The notes under the pieces are model-generated. The model was not told the origin of the DNA. It ran no database searches and was given only the letters and a program-made list of their open reading frames with translations. A stretch of DNA of 24,159 bases from JAGBWK01 sp964462445 (lineage in GTDB: Bacteria > Bacteroidota > Bacteroidia > Bacteroidales > Muribaculaceae), in the NCBI GenBank assembly GCA_964462445.1, contig CAYWXG010000041.1, forward strand, positions 1 through 24,159, in the 5' to 3' direction. A program made the position numbers and the translations under genes. Below are positions 8,266 to 18,670 of the stretch, piece by piece (position 1 is the first letter of the stretch; each line of letters opens with the position of its first letter).

Positions 8266-8520
8266 TAAAGTTGTAATGTATAATCAAGGTTTATGACTCG
8301 GTCGCAAATGTCGTGAGATAGGCTGAGTTGAAAAAACGACGTGAGTCGGCAATTAAGATTTGGTCAAAATGGTATGACCTCATGATTTAAGGTAGAAGAT
8401 TGTATGCGACGTGAGTCGAATGCATGATTGTGGCGGAAGGAATAACCTTCCTTTATACCAATCTTGAAATATTTTAGAGTGAAGAGAGTTTTCGAGAAAA
8501 GGAAAGCTCTCTTCTGTTTT
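8266..8520 (+). ncRNA. candidate structured non-coding RNA with three C(GTGA)G hairpins
   Basis: A gene-free stretch folds into many short helices. Three hairpins carry the same GTGA (GNRA) loop closed by C-G: TGTC/GATA at 8309-8320, CGAC/GTCG at 8337-8348 and the same CGAC/GTCG at 8407-8418. Others are GGTCA/TGACC (8362-8366, 8375-8379) and GGAAGG/CCTTCC (8435-8440, 8446-8451). A long-range helix joins 8396-8405 to 8455-8465. A terminator hairpin (8481-8514) with TGTTTT ends the unit. The next gene has its own perfect promoter downstream of that terminator, so this RNA is probably independent and not a leader. A possible -7 box, TAAAGTTG, lies at 8266-8273 (one mismatch, short spacing), making the 5' end uncertain. 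I could not match it to 6S, SRP, RNase P or tmRNA by eye. Confidence 0.45.
8481..8520 (+). terminator. terminator hairpin at end of the candidate RNA
   Basis: GAAGAGAG (8481-8488) pairs perfectly with CTCTCTTC (8507-8514), partly extended by TTTTC with GGAAA, and is followed by TGTTTT. It lies upstream of the promoter at 8540-8570 and therefore belongs to a separate upstream transcript. Confidence 0.7.
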
Positions 8521-8539
8521 GCTAAAAATTCTTTAATAG

Positions 8540-8570
8540 TTGTTCAGTTGGATATAAATATGTATATTTG
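8540..8570 (+). promoter_or_regulatory. consensus promoter for the OmpA/TPR lipoprotein gene
   Basis: TTG (8540-8542), a 20-nt spacer and TATATTTG (8563-8570) fit the Bacteroidetes primary-sigma consensus exactly. The start would be near 8576, about 105 nt before the ATG at 8682. Confidence 0.75.
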
Positions 8571-8681
8571 CTTCATAGTTAAGGTGGTTAAATCGGGAGG
8601 TGTTAAGAAAGAGAAAAACTAATAAAACAACCCGAAGAAATCCAAAATAAACGATAAAAGACTAACTCAATAACTAAAAAT

Positions 8682-10367
8682 ATGAAAATTAAATCCATTA
8701 TTATGCTTTCAGCAGCCGGAGCGTTGGTGCTTACCGGTTGCTCAAAAAAACTCAATCAGTTTAGTGCTGATTATTTCGATGTAAATCCGGAGCCGTTGGA
8801 GGTGGTTGGACAGCGTGTTCCAGCTACTATTACCGGTCATATACCGGCTAAATTTTTCGTTAAGAATGCAGAAGTTACAGTAACTCCATACTTGACATTC
8901 AATGGCGAAGAAGTGGCGTCTCAATCATACAGATTCCAAGGGGAAAAGGTAAGAGGAAATAATCCAGTAATATCATATGAGCAGGGTGGAACAGTCACCA
9001 TTCCGGTAGTGTTTAACTATCAGCCGGATATGAAAGTTAGCGAGTTGGAATTGGCATTTAATGTCACCCAAGGCAATAAGCAATATGTGTTGCCTCGCGT
9101 GAAGGTCGCAAATGGAGTGATTGCGACAGCAGCACTCGCTGATGCATCGACTATAGATGCCGCTATCGCCCCTGATGCGTTCCAACGTATCATCAATGAG
9201 AAATATGCAGCCGATATTCGCTTCCTTATCAATCAGTCAAATCTTCGTCAAAGCGAATTGGATTCAGATGGAGTGAAGGCTCTCAACCAAGAAATTCTCT
9301 CAGCAAATGCCGCTGAAGACCGTCAGATTGAGGAAATTAATATTTCTTCATACGCTTCGCCTGAAGGAGCTGTTGACTTGAATACACGCTTGGCAGAAAA
9401 TCGTGAGAAGGCTACTACCGATTATCTCCGCAAGCAATTAGCAAAGGACAATGTGACAGAATTTGGCGAACTTACCGCTCAATTCACAGCTGAGGACTGG
9501 GAAGGATTTCAACAACTCGTAGCATCATCGGATATCGCAGATAAGGAACTTATCCTCAATGTTCTATCACGCTTCAAAGACCCCGAAGAACGCGAGCAAC
9601 AAATCCGTAATCTTTCATCAATTTTCGATCAACTTGCAGACCAAATTCTTCCGCAGTTGCGTAAATCACGTATCACAGCATCGATTAATATCATAGGCAA
9701 GAGCGATGAGGAAATTCAACAGATTTACAAATCAAATCCCATGTCGCTTTCAGTTGACGAAATCCTTTATGCTGCAACTTTGACTGAAGATAAAGCTGAA
9801 AAACTCGATATCTATAAGACCGCTACCGCAGTATATCCCAATGATTATCGCACATTCAATGACTTGGGTGTAATGCAATATGCAACCGGAGATTACAATG
9901 GCGCAAAAGCCAGCTTTGCAGCGGCATCACGCCTTAACCCGTCGGCCACCGAGCCCCAAATGAACCTTGGTCTTGTTGCCCTTGTGAATAAGGATTTCCG
10001 TCAGGCTAATCAGAAATTCGGTAATGCAGCAGGTTTGGAAGAACTTGGCGGAGCTCTCGGTACATATTATATCATGACCGGAGATAACTCAGCGGCTGTG
10101 AAAGCATTTGGTAATACCAAATCAAACAATGCCGCGCTTGCTCAAATTCTCACCAAAGATTACAGCAAAGCAAAATCAACACTTGCAGGAATCACCAATC
10201 CTGATGCTAATACATATTATCTTCTTGCAATTTTGGGCGCACGCACCAATAATGACCAAATGATAACAACAAATTTGCGTCAGGCTGCAAAACTCGATAA
10301 GAGCGTGATAGAGCGCGCGAAGAGCGACCTTGAATTTGCGAACTTCAATTTAGGCTCAATATTCTAA
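8682..10367 (+). CDS. lipoprotein with OmpA-like and TPR regions
   Basis: A 561-aa cell-envelope lipoprotein of a Bacteroidales type; I know no gene name for it. The signal peptide ends in the lipobox LTGC with Cys20. The next residues (SKK) lack the acidic surface-export signal, so the protein probably faces the periplasm. Residues about 35-145 look like a beta-sandwich region. About 178-338 resembles an OmpA-type peptidoglycan-binding domain, with ISSYASPEGAVDLNTRLAENR as its clearest piece (helix after an S-x-E-G turn). From about 375 onward, TPR-like helical repeats occur (PNDYRTFNDLGVMQYATGDY, and LNPSATEPQMNLGLVALVNK). A structural role in anchoring the outer membrane to the wall is an inference from OmpA plus TPR. 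It is a single-gene unit with its own promoter and a perfect terminator. Confidence 0.85.
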   Translation: MKIKSIIMLSAAGALVLTGCSKKLNQFSADYFDVNPEPLEVVGQRVPATITGHIPAKFFVKNAEVTVTPYLTFNGEEVASQSYRFQGEKVRGNNPVISYEQGGTVTIPVVFNYQPDMKVSELELAFNVTQGNKQYVLPRVKVANGVIATAALADASTIDAAIAPDAFQRIINEKYAADIRFLINQSNLRQSELDSDGVKALNQEILSANAAEDRQIEEINISSYASPEGAVDLNTRLAENREKATTDYLRKQLAKDNVTEFGELTAQFTAEDWEGFQQLVASSDIADKELILNVLSRFKDPEEREQQIRNLSSIFDQLADQILPQLRKSRITASINIIGKSDEEIQQIYKSNPMSLSVDEILYAATLTEDKAEKLDIYKTATAVYPNDYRTFNDLGVMQYATGDYNGAKASFAAASRLNPSATEPQMNLGLVALVNKDFRQANQKFGNAAGLEELGGALGTYYIMTGDNSAAVKAFGNTKSNNAALAQILTKDYSKAKSTLAGITNPDANTYYLLAILGARTNNDQMITTNLRQAAKLDKSVIERAKSDLEFANFNLGSIF

Positions 10368-10440
10368 TATTTTGCACGAGGCAAGGGGTGATTGAGCCCC
10401 CGTAGGATGTGAACAAATAGAAGAATTAATTGTAATATTT

Positions 10441-10475
10441 GGCAAAGCTGCGTCAATACGCAGCTTTGCCTTTTT
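10441..10475 (+). terminator. intrinsic terminator after the OmpA/TPR gene
   Basis: A perfect 12-bp stem GGCAAAGCTGCG/CGCAGCTTTGCC with a 6-nt loop is followed by TTTTTG. It lies 74 nt after the stop codon. Confidence 0.93.
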
Positions 10476-10623
10476 GTATAAATAAAAAATGTAGAGAATT
10501 AGAATTGTAGGTGCCGGATGATAGCCGATATTTATTGATAACGAAATGAGCGAAAGGAGGCAATCTCAAAAACCCTTTTACGGCTAAGAAATATGTTGCA
10601 AAGCACAAAAAAATGGCTGAGTT

Positions 10624-10655
10624 TTTGGATATCAGCGATAAAATAGTTACTTTTG
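10624..10655 (+). promoter_or_regulatory. consensus promoter for nifJ
   Basis: TTTG (10624-10627), 20 nt, then TACTTTTG (10648-10655) fit the Bacteroidetes consensus. The start would be near 10660, leaving a leader of about 190 nt before nifJ. The stretch between the preceding terminator and this promoter (10476-10620) shows no gene or clear structure. Confidence 0.75.
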
Positions 10656-10727
10656 CACCTGTGTGTAGCTATGTGTCAATGCGCAAAAAAATTGACAAAG
10701 GTACAGTGATAATAGTTTTATACTTAA

Positions 10728-10768
10728 TGGTAATGGTCTCGTGAGAAAAGACTCACTAATCATTGCCA
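10728..10768 (+). promoter_or_regulatory. long hairpin in the nifJ leader
   Basis: TGGTAATGGT (10728-10737) pairs with ATCATTGCCA (10759-10768) over 10 bp including two G-T wobbles. Above a small internal loop, GTGAG (10741-10745) pairs with CTCAC (10752-10756). No T run follows, so it is not a terminator; it lies inside the transcribed leader about 85 nt before the start codon. A role in mRNA stability or regulation is inference. Confidence 0.5.
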
Positions 10769-10853
10769 AAATATTGGTACGAAAAGGCTTCGATAATTTA
10801 CGCATCATGAAAAGACAAGACAAAACACAAATTTCTAAAATAGATTACAAATT

Positions 10854-14408
<3,555 letters not shown>

Positions 14409-14443
14409 TTTTAGGAAGGAATTTTATTAAATAAAATCCGATG

Positions 14444-14480
14444 AAAGTGGGCGTGACGTAAGTTGCGCCCATTTTATATT
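14444..14480 (+). terminator. intrinsic terminator after nifJ
   Basis: AAAGTGGGCG (14444-14453) pairs with CGCCCATTTT (14466-14475) over 10 bp with one G-T, followed by an A/T-rich tail. It begins 36 nt after the nifJ stop. Confidence 0.8.
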
Positions 14481-14542
14481 TGTATTAACAATAATTAAGA
14501 TATAGATTGTGCTGCTCAGGCTGTCAATTGATAGATTTTGGT

Positions 14543-14550
14543 TAACTTTG
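14543..14550 (+). promoter_or_regulatory. candidate -7 box for glf
   Basis: TAACTTTG fits TAnnTTTG. No clear TTG lies about 20 nt upstream. A start near 14556 would leave a leader of about 20 nt before the ATG at 14576 and would exclude an upstream TTG codon (14552) as the translation start. Confidence 0.45.
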
Positions 14551-14575
14551 GTTGTTATCCCAAGATAATATTAAG

Positions 14576-15688
14576 ATGAAGCCGCAATATGATTACTTGA
14601 TAGTAGGAGCCGGTCTGTTCGGAGCAGTTTTTGCCCATGAAGCACAAAAGCGTGGGCTTAAATGCCGTGTTGTAGAGCGTCGTGACCACGTAGGCGGCAA
14701 CATTTATTGCGATACAATCGAGGGGATAAATGTCCATAAGTATGGTGCGCATATATTTCACACCAATAATAAGGTCGTGTGGGATTATGTCAATGAATTT
14801 GTTCGGTTTAACGGATTTGTAAATACCCCAATTGCCAATTATAAAGGGGAATTGTATAGTTTGCCGTTCAATATGAATACGTTTCGAGCGTTGTGGGGTG
14901 TTGATACCCCGGAGGAAGCGCGTGCTAAAATCGAGGAGCAAAGTGGCGAATTTTCGCATATTACAGAGCCTGCCAACCTCGAAGAACATGCCTTGGCACT
15001 TTGTGGACGCGATATTTATGAAAAATTGATTAAAGGTTACACCGAGAAGCAGTGGGGGCGTAGAGCCGTCGACCTCCCGGCATTTATCATTAAGCGGATT
15101 CCGTTGCGCTTCACTTACAATAATAATTATTACGATGATGCGTATCAGGGAATACCTATCGGGGGCTATAATAAGTTGATAGAAGCATTGTTGGAGGGGG
15201 TAGAGGTGGACCTCGCCACGGATTATTTGGCGCACCGCAATGAGTTGCGTCCGTTGTCCCAAAAGGTGCTTTTCACAGGGTGTATCGACCAATATTTCGA
15301 CTATTGCTACGGGCGTTTGGAGTATCGGAGTTTGCGCTTTGAGACAATGCTTCTCGACTGCCCTGATTTCCAAGGGAATGCAGTGGTAAACTATACCGAT
15401 TATGATGTGCCGTACACTCGCATCATAGAGCATAAACATTTTGACGCGGGCTGCCAACCCACCACTGTCATCACTCGCGAATATCCGGATAGTTATACTA
15501 CGGGGAAAGAACCTTATTATCCCATCAACGATGCTCGCAACATGGAGTTGTATGAGCGTTATCGGGCGCTTGCTGCGGAAGATGCTACGGTGATATTCGG
15601 AGGTAGGCTCGGGATGTACACATATGCCGATATGGATGATACTATTGAAGCGGCATTAACGCTTTGTCGGCAAGAATTCAAATTGTAG
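14576..15688 (+). CDS. glf: UDP-galactopyranose mutase
   Basis: Flavoenzyme that interconverts UDP-galactopyranose and UDP-galactofuranose, supplying Galf for surface polysaccharide. The ATG at 14576 (MKPQYDYLIVGAGLFG, 370 aa) puts the FAD dinucleotide-binding motif GAGLFG at residue 11, as usual. An in-frame TTG at 14552 would add eight residues and lie at or before the predicted transcript start, so I reject it. Family motifs seen: RRDHVGGNIY, HKYGAHIFHTNN, TEKQWGR, FTGCIDQYFDY, VPYTRIIEHKHF and the C-terminal FGGRLGMYTYADMDD. The protein looks complete. It lies outside any polysaccharide cluster, with nifJ upstream and an interspersed repeat starting 4 nt after the stop. The glycan it serves is not visible here. 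Confidence 0.95.
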   Translation: MKPQYDYLIVGAGLFGAVFAHEAQKRGLKCRVVERRDHVGGNIYCDTIEGINVHKYGAHIFHTNNKVVWDYVNEFVRFNGFVNTPIANYKGELYSLPFNMNTFRALWGVDTPEEARAKIEEQSGEFSHITEPANLEEHALALCGRDIYEKLIKGYTEKQWGRRAVDLPAFIIKRIPLRFTYNNNYYDDAYQGIPIGGYNKLIEALLEGVEVDLATDYLAHRNELRPLSQKVLFTGCIDQYFDYCYGRLEYRSLRFETMLLDCPDFQGNAVVNYTDYDVPYTRIIEHKHFDAGCQPTTVITREYPDSYTTGKEPYYPINDARNMELYERYRALAAEDATVIFGGRLGMYTYADMDDTIEAALTLCRQEFKL

Positions 15689-15691
15689 TGT

Positions 15692-15793
15692 GATGTGAGG
15701 GCCGGGAGCCCCTCGCTCCATAGGCTGATGCAGTGGCAAGATATGAGGCGAAGGCTTTCCAACCTTCGGGGATGGGAGTTATAGTTGGGAGGT
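15692..15793 (+). repeat. interspersed ~101-nt repeat, copy 1
   Basis: This single unit closely matches the tandem units at 19867-20100; positions 15717-15745 are identical to 19892-19920. It contains two potential hairpins: a GAGGG/CCCTC stem near its start, and CGAAGG/CCTTCG at about 15749-15768. It fills the spacer between converging glf and the GH13 gene, starting 4 nt after the glf stop. A short trace of a next unit (GATGTGA) follows at 15794. Confidence 0.85.
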
Positions 15794-15815
15794 GATGTGA
15801 AGACGCGAAAACGAA

Positions 15816-15851
15816 GCGATTTCCAATCACCGGATGGCAACTGGAAATCGC
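15816..15851 (-). terminator. terminator of the GH29-GH13 unit
   Basis: GCGATTTCCA (15816-15825) and TGGAAATCGC (15842-15851) form a perfect 10-bp stem with a 16-nt loop. On the minus strand it lies 26 nt after the GH13 stop and is followed by TTCGTTTTCG. It could also stop plus-strand transcripts from glf. Confidence 0.65.
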
Positions 15852-15876
15852 TGAAAACTTTATCTATTTGCTGAAA

Positions 15877-17262
15877 TTACTTGCTGACGAAGATGTAGTA
15901 TTCGCCGGGTGCAAGTTTGGCAGGCAACTTGTCGGCAGCTCCTTTGAGATAGTTGAAGTTGTATACTTCGGCATTGGGAGCGTTTTTAGTGTAAACGATA
16001 TCAGCCGGTTTGTTGCCAATATTGGCGAGGACCAACACGTTAGAGCCATCAACCGAGCGAGAGAAGATGTAGAGGTCGGGAGATGTGGTGAAGTAGCGCA
16101 CCATCTTACCACCTTTGACCCCGGCTTGAAGTGCTTTCTCGTTGTGCTTTAGAGCATTGAGTGCTTGGTAGAATGAGAAGTATTCGTTGCGCGGCTCAAA
16201 TGTGGGAGGAACATCTTTGATGAAGAATTCAAATGCGCGGTCCATTCCTGTTTCCTGTCCTGTATAGATAAGCGGCATACCGGGGAGAGTGTAAGAAAGG
16301 ACTGCAAAAGCGTTGGTGAGATTGCCCAAGCGTTGGAATTCAGTGCCTTCCCATGAGTTGAGGTCGTGGTTGGTGATCATATTCATGAGATATGAGTCCT
16401 GAGCGAAATCGCGATCCTGCATTTCGAGCAATCGGTCGATAGCACTTGCGTGAGAGTGGTTGAGGGGGTTGTTGTCAAACGTACGTTGTCCGGCAGTTGC
16501 TGCAATGTCGTTGAACACATCTTTCATGGGCCAGTTGTAAGCCATGTTGAAAGCGTGCTCCACGAGGTCGGGTTCCGAAGCTTCGGCGAGCATGAAAATG
16601 CCCCCTTCTTTAGCGGCATCAAGTCGCGGACGAGCTTCATTCCAGAAGTCGGTGGGTACTTGCATCGCCACGTCGCAACGGAATCCGTCGATATCGGCTT
16701 CTGTAATCCAATATTTCATGGCGTCAATCATTCCTTCACGCATTTCGCGGTTGGAGTAGTCAAATTTGTAAACGTCTGTCCAGTCGAAAGGTCCAAACAT
16801 TTTGCCGTTTTCATCGAGAGCATACCAGTCGGGGTGTTGTTCAACCCAAGGGTTGTCGCAACCTGAGTGGTTGGGCACCCAGTCGATGATTACTTTAAGT
16901 CCATATTCGTGGGCTTTGTTGACAAATTCTTTGAATTGCTTCATATTCCCAAGTTCGGGGTTGACAGCTTTGTAGTCTTTAACTGCGTAGTAGCTACCTA
17001 ATCCACCTTTACGGTTGAGTTCCGAAATGGGGTGAATAGGCATGAGCCAAAGGATGTCGACTCCAAGTTCTTTGAGTCGTGGCAACTGGTCGCATAGCTC
17101 GGGGAGTGTACCTCCCGGTGTGATTTGGCGCCAGTTTACTTCGTAGATTACTGCGTTGCGGCTCCATTCAGGTTGAGTGAGAGTGGTTGGAGCAGCAGCT
17201 TTAGTGCTGAAGAAAGAGCCGAAAAGTCCGGCAATTACTGCGAAAATTGATAATCGTTTCAT
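15877..17262 (-). CDS. secreted GH13 alpha-amylase-family glycosidase
   Basis: A 461-aa enzyme with an N-terminal signal peptide (MKRLSIFAVIAGLFGSFFST...KAAA, no lipobox), so periplasmic or secreted. The mature protein begins straight with the GH13 barrel (NAVIYEVNWRQITPGG). Conserved regions: DWVPNH (127-132), GFRCD with nucleophile Asp197, MLAE with acid/base Glu227, and TNHD with Asp300. A short C-terminal beta domain follows from about 375. It lacks the N-terminal domain of the first GH13 enzyme in this window and is clearly a different subfamily. Its start overlaps the stop of the GH29 fucosidase gene (ATGA), which points to translational coupling. Alpha-glucan hydrolysis is expected from the family; the product pattern is unknown. 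Confidence 0.92.
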   Translation of the reverse strand: MKRLSIFAVIAGLFGSFFSTKAAAPTTLTQPEWSRNAVIYEVNWRQITPGGTLPELCDQLPRLKELGVDILWLMPIHPISELNRKGGLGSYYAVKDYKAVNPELGNMKQFKEFVNKAHEYGLKVIIDWVPNHSGCDNPWVEQHPDWYALDENGKMFGPFDWTDVYKFDYSNREMREGMIDAMKYWITEADIDGFRCDVAMQVPTDFWNEARPRLDAAKEGGIFMLAEASEPDLVEHAFNMAYNWPMKDVFNDIAATAGQRTFDNNPLNHSHASAIDRLLEMQDRDFAQDSYLMNMITNHDLNSWEGTEFQRLGNLTNAFAVLSYTLPGMPLIYTGQETGMDRAFEFFIKDVPPTFEPRNEYFSFYQALNALKHNEKALQAGVKGGKMVRYFTTSPDLYIFSRSVDGSNVLVLANIGNKPADIVYTKNAPNAEVYNFNYLKGAADKLPAKLAPGEYYIFVSK

Positions 17263-18581
17263 TTTGTTTCAAGTTGTATTATATAATCAATGTTTTGTGG
17301 AATTTCTTCAAGGTGCAAGATTACAGTGTTCTCTTTACGGTTTTGGGTGAATTTCACCGGTTTACCTCCATCGAAAGTGACAGCTTTTTTCACTTTTGCC
17401 GACATGGGAAGAGTGATGTCGGTTGATTCGGGAGTCATGATGTGGACATAAAGTTTGTCCCCATTTCGAGTTGAAGTGCCCCAAGATTGAGCGGGGAAAT
17501 CACCTTCAGTAGTGCCGTAGATAGTTTCACCATATTTGTTAAGCCATTCGCCGATGCCGTTGAGACGGTCAATAGCGTCGGCGGGTAGTTCACCGTTGGG
17601 TTGCGGACCAACATTGAGCAAAAGGTTTGCGCCCATGCCGGCAGTTCTGATGAGGTAGCGCACGAGTTCGGTTACGCTCTTATATCCTGTGTCGGTCACA
17701 GAGTAGCCCCAGTTGCCGTTTATAGTGTTGCAAGTTTCGAGAGGTAGCGGGCTGATAGTCTGGTCGCCTGAGAAACCGGCGGTGTTTTCGCCGGGGAAGT
17801 CGCGTTCGAAAATTTGGAAGTCTTCGCCGGGATAAGCTGCTTTGTGATGATTGTTACCAATCATGCAGGCAGGTTGAAGCGAGTGGATAAGCTCATATTG
17901 CTCTTTCAGGCGCCAATCAAAGTCCTCTTTGTCGGGGTCGTGGTCCCACATGCCGTCAAACCAAATAGCACCGATAGGACCATAATTGGTGAGAAGCTCG
18001 GTGAGCTGCGCGTTCATGAAATTATAGTATGTATCCCAATCAAATTTTTGAGGGTCGCGCCCGGTATTGGCTCCCGACCATCCTTGGGGATAAGCGGGGT
18101 GAGTCCAGTCGAGATGTGAATAATAGAACCCGAGCACAATCCCTTGTCGAGCACATTCGTCGGCAAGCTCTTTGATGATGTCACGCCCGAAGGGGGTGCC
18201 GTCAACAATGTTGTAGGGAGATTGCTTTGTGCCGAACATTGAAAATCCGTCGTGGTGACGAGATGTGATGGTGATATATTTTGCGCCTGAGTTTTTGATG
18301 GCAGTTACCCATTCTTTGGCATCGAAGTAGGCGGGATAGAATCCGCTAGCAGCTTTGGCATATTCAACTGCTTTAGGTCCATTATTGAGATACCATTCTC
18401 CTTGACCGAACATGCTGTAGATGCCCCAATGGATAAAGATGCCGAAGCGGTCGTGGGAGTAGCGCTTGCGTGCTTCAATATTTTCGGGCGCAGGAGTGTA
18501 AGTGTAAGTAGTTGTTTCTGCAATAGAGTTAAAGGATAATACACCAAGTAGCACCCCTACTGCTAATGCCTTTAATTTCAT
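17259..18581 (-). CDS. secreted GH29 alpha-L-fucosidase
   Basis: A 440-aa family 29 fucosidase with a signal peptide (hydrophobic 5-20, likely cut near SIA-ET). It is expected to release alpha-L-fucose from host or dietary glycans by a retaining mechanism. Family features: RFGIFIHWGIYSMFGQGEWY (45-64), ITSRHHDGFSMF (105-116), LGFYYSHLDWTHP, and the nucleophile region AIWFDGMW with Asp209. LETCNTINGNWGYS and NLLLNVGPQPNGELP follow. I cannot assign the acid/base residue with confidence because it varies in GH29. The last four bases overlap the next gene, a GH13 enzyme. The phosphatase-fold gene lies 89 nt upstream on the same strand, separated by a hairpin but by no visible promoter. Confidence 0.95.
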   Translation of the reverse strand: MKLKALAVGVLLGVLSFNSIAETTTYTYTPAPENIEARKRYSHDRFGIFIHWGIYSMFGQGEWYLNNGPKAVEYAKAASGFYPAYFDAKEWVTAIKNSGAKYITITSRHHDGFSMFGTKQSPYNIVDGTPFGRDIIKELADECARQGIVLGFYYSHLDWTHPAYPQGWSGANTGRDPQKFDWDTYYNFMNAQLTELLTNYGPIGAIWFDGMWDHDPDKEDFDWRLKEQYELIHSLQPACMIGNNHHKAAYPGEDFQIFERDFPGENTAGFSGDQTISPLPLETCNTINGNWGYSVTDTGYKSVTELVRYLIRTAGMGANLLLNVGPQPNGELPADAIDRLNGIGEWLNKYGETIYGTTEGDFPAQSWGTSTRNGDKLYVHIMTPESTDITLPMSAKVKKAVTFDGGKPVKFTQNRKENTVILHLEEIPQNIDYIIQLETK

Positions 18582-18616
18582 GTGTAAAAGAGTTTTTGTC
18601 GGTTTGTTAATAAGTG

Positions 18617-18658
18617 AACTATGACAGCCCGTCGATTTTGACGCGGTCTGTCATAGTT
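18617..18658 (-). terminator. hairpin between the phosphatase-fold gene and GH29
   Basis: AACTATGACAG (18617-18627) pairs perfectly with CTGTCATAGTT (18648-18658), with CGTC/GACG inside. It starts 12 nt past the upstream stop. The tract after the stem on the minus strand (CACTTATT) is only mildly T-rich. No Bacteroidetes promoter is visible between it and the GH29 start, so it may be a leaky terminator or an mRNA-processing hairpin within one operon. Confidence 0.5.
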
Positions 18659-18670
18659 TAATCTGTAAAA

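Noticed and set aside
8266..8520. Assignment of the structured RNA to RNase P RNA, SRP RNA or tmRNA
   Set aside because: I looked for their conserved cores (RNase P universal bases, SRP tetraloop helix, tRNA-like ends with a tag frame) and found none. 6S RNA could neither be supported nor excluded by eye.
14552..14575. Upstream TTG as the glf start
   Set aside because: It would overlap the predicted transcription start and move the FAD motif away from its usual place near residue 11; the ATG at 14576 fits better.
14555..15457. 300-codon minus-strand open frame opposite glf
   Set aside because: It lies fully antisense to a clear UDP-galactopyranose mutase gene, has no recognisable domain and shows low-complexity hydrophobic stretches typical of a shadow frame.
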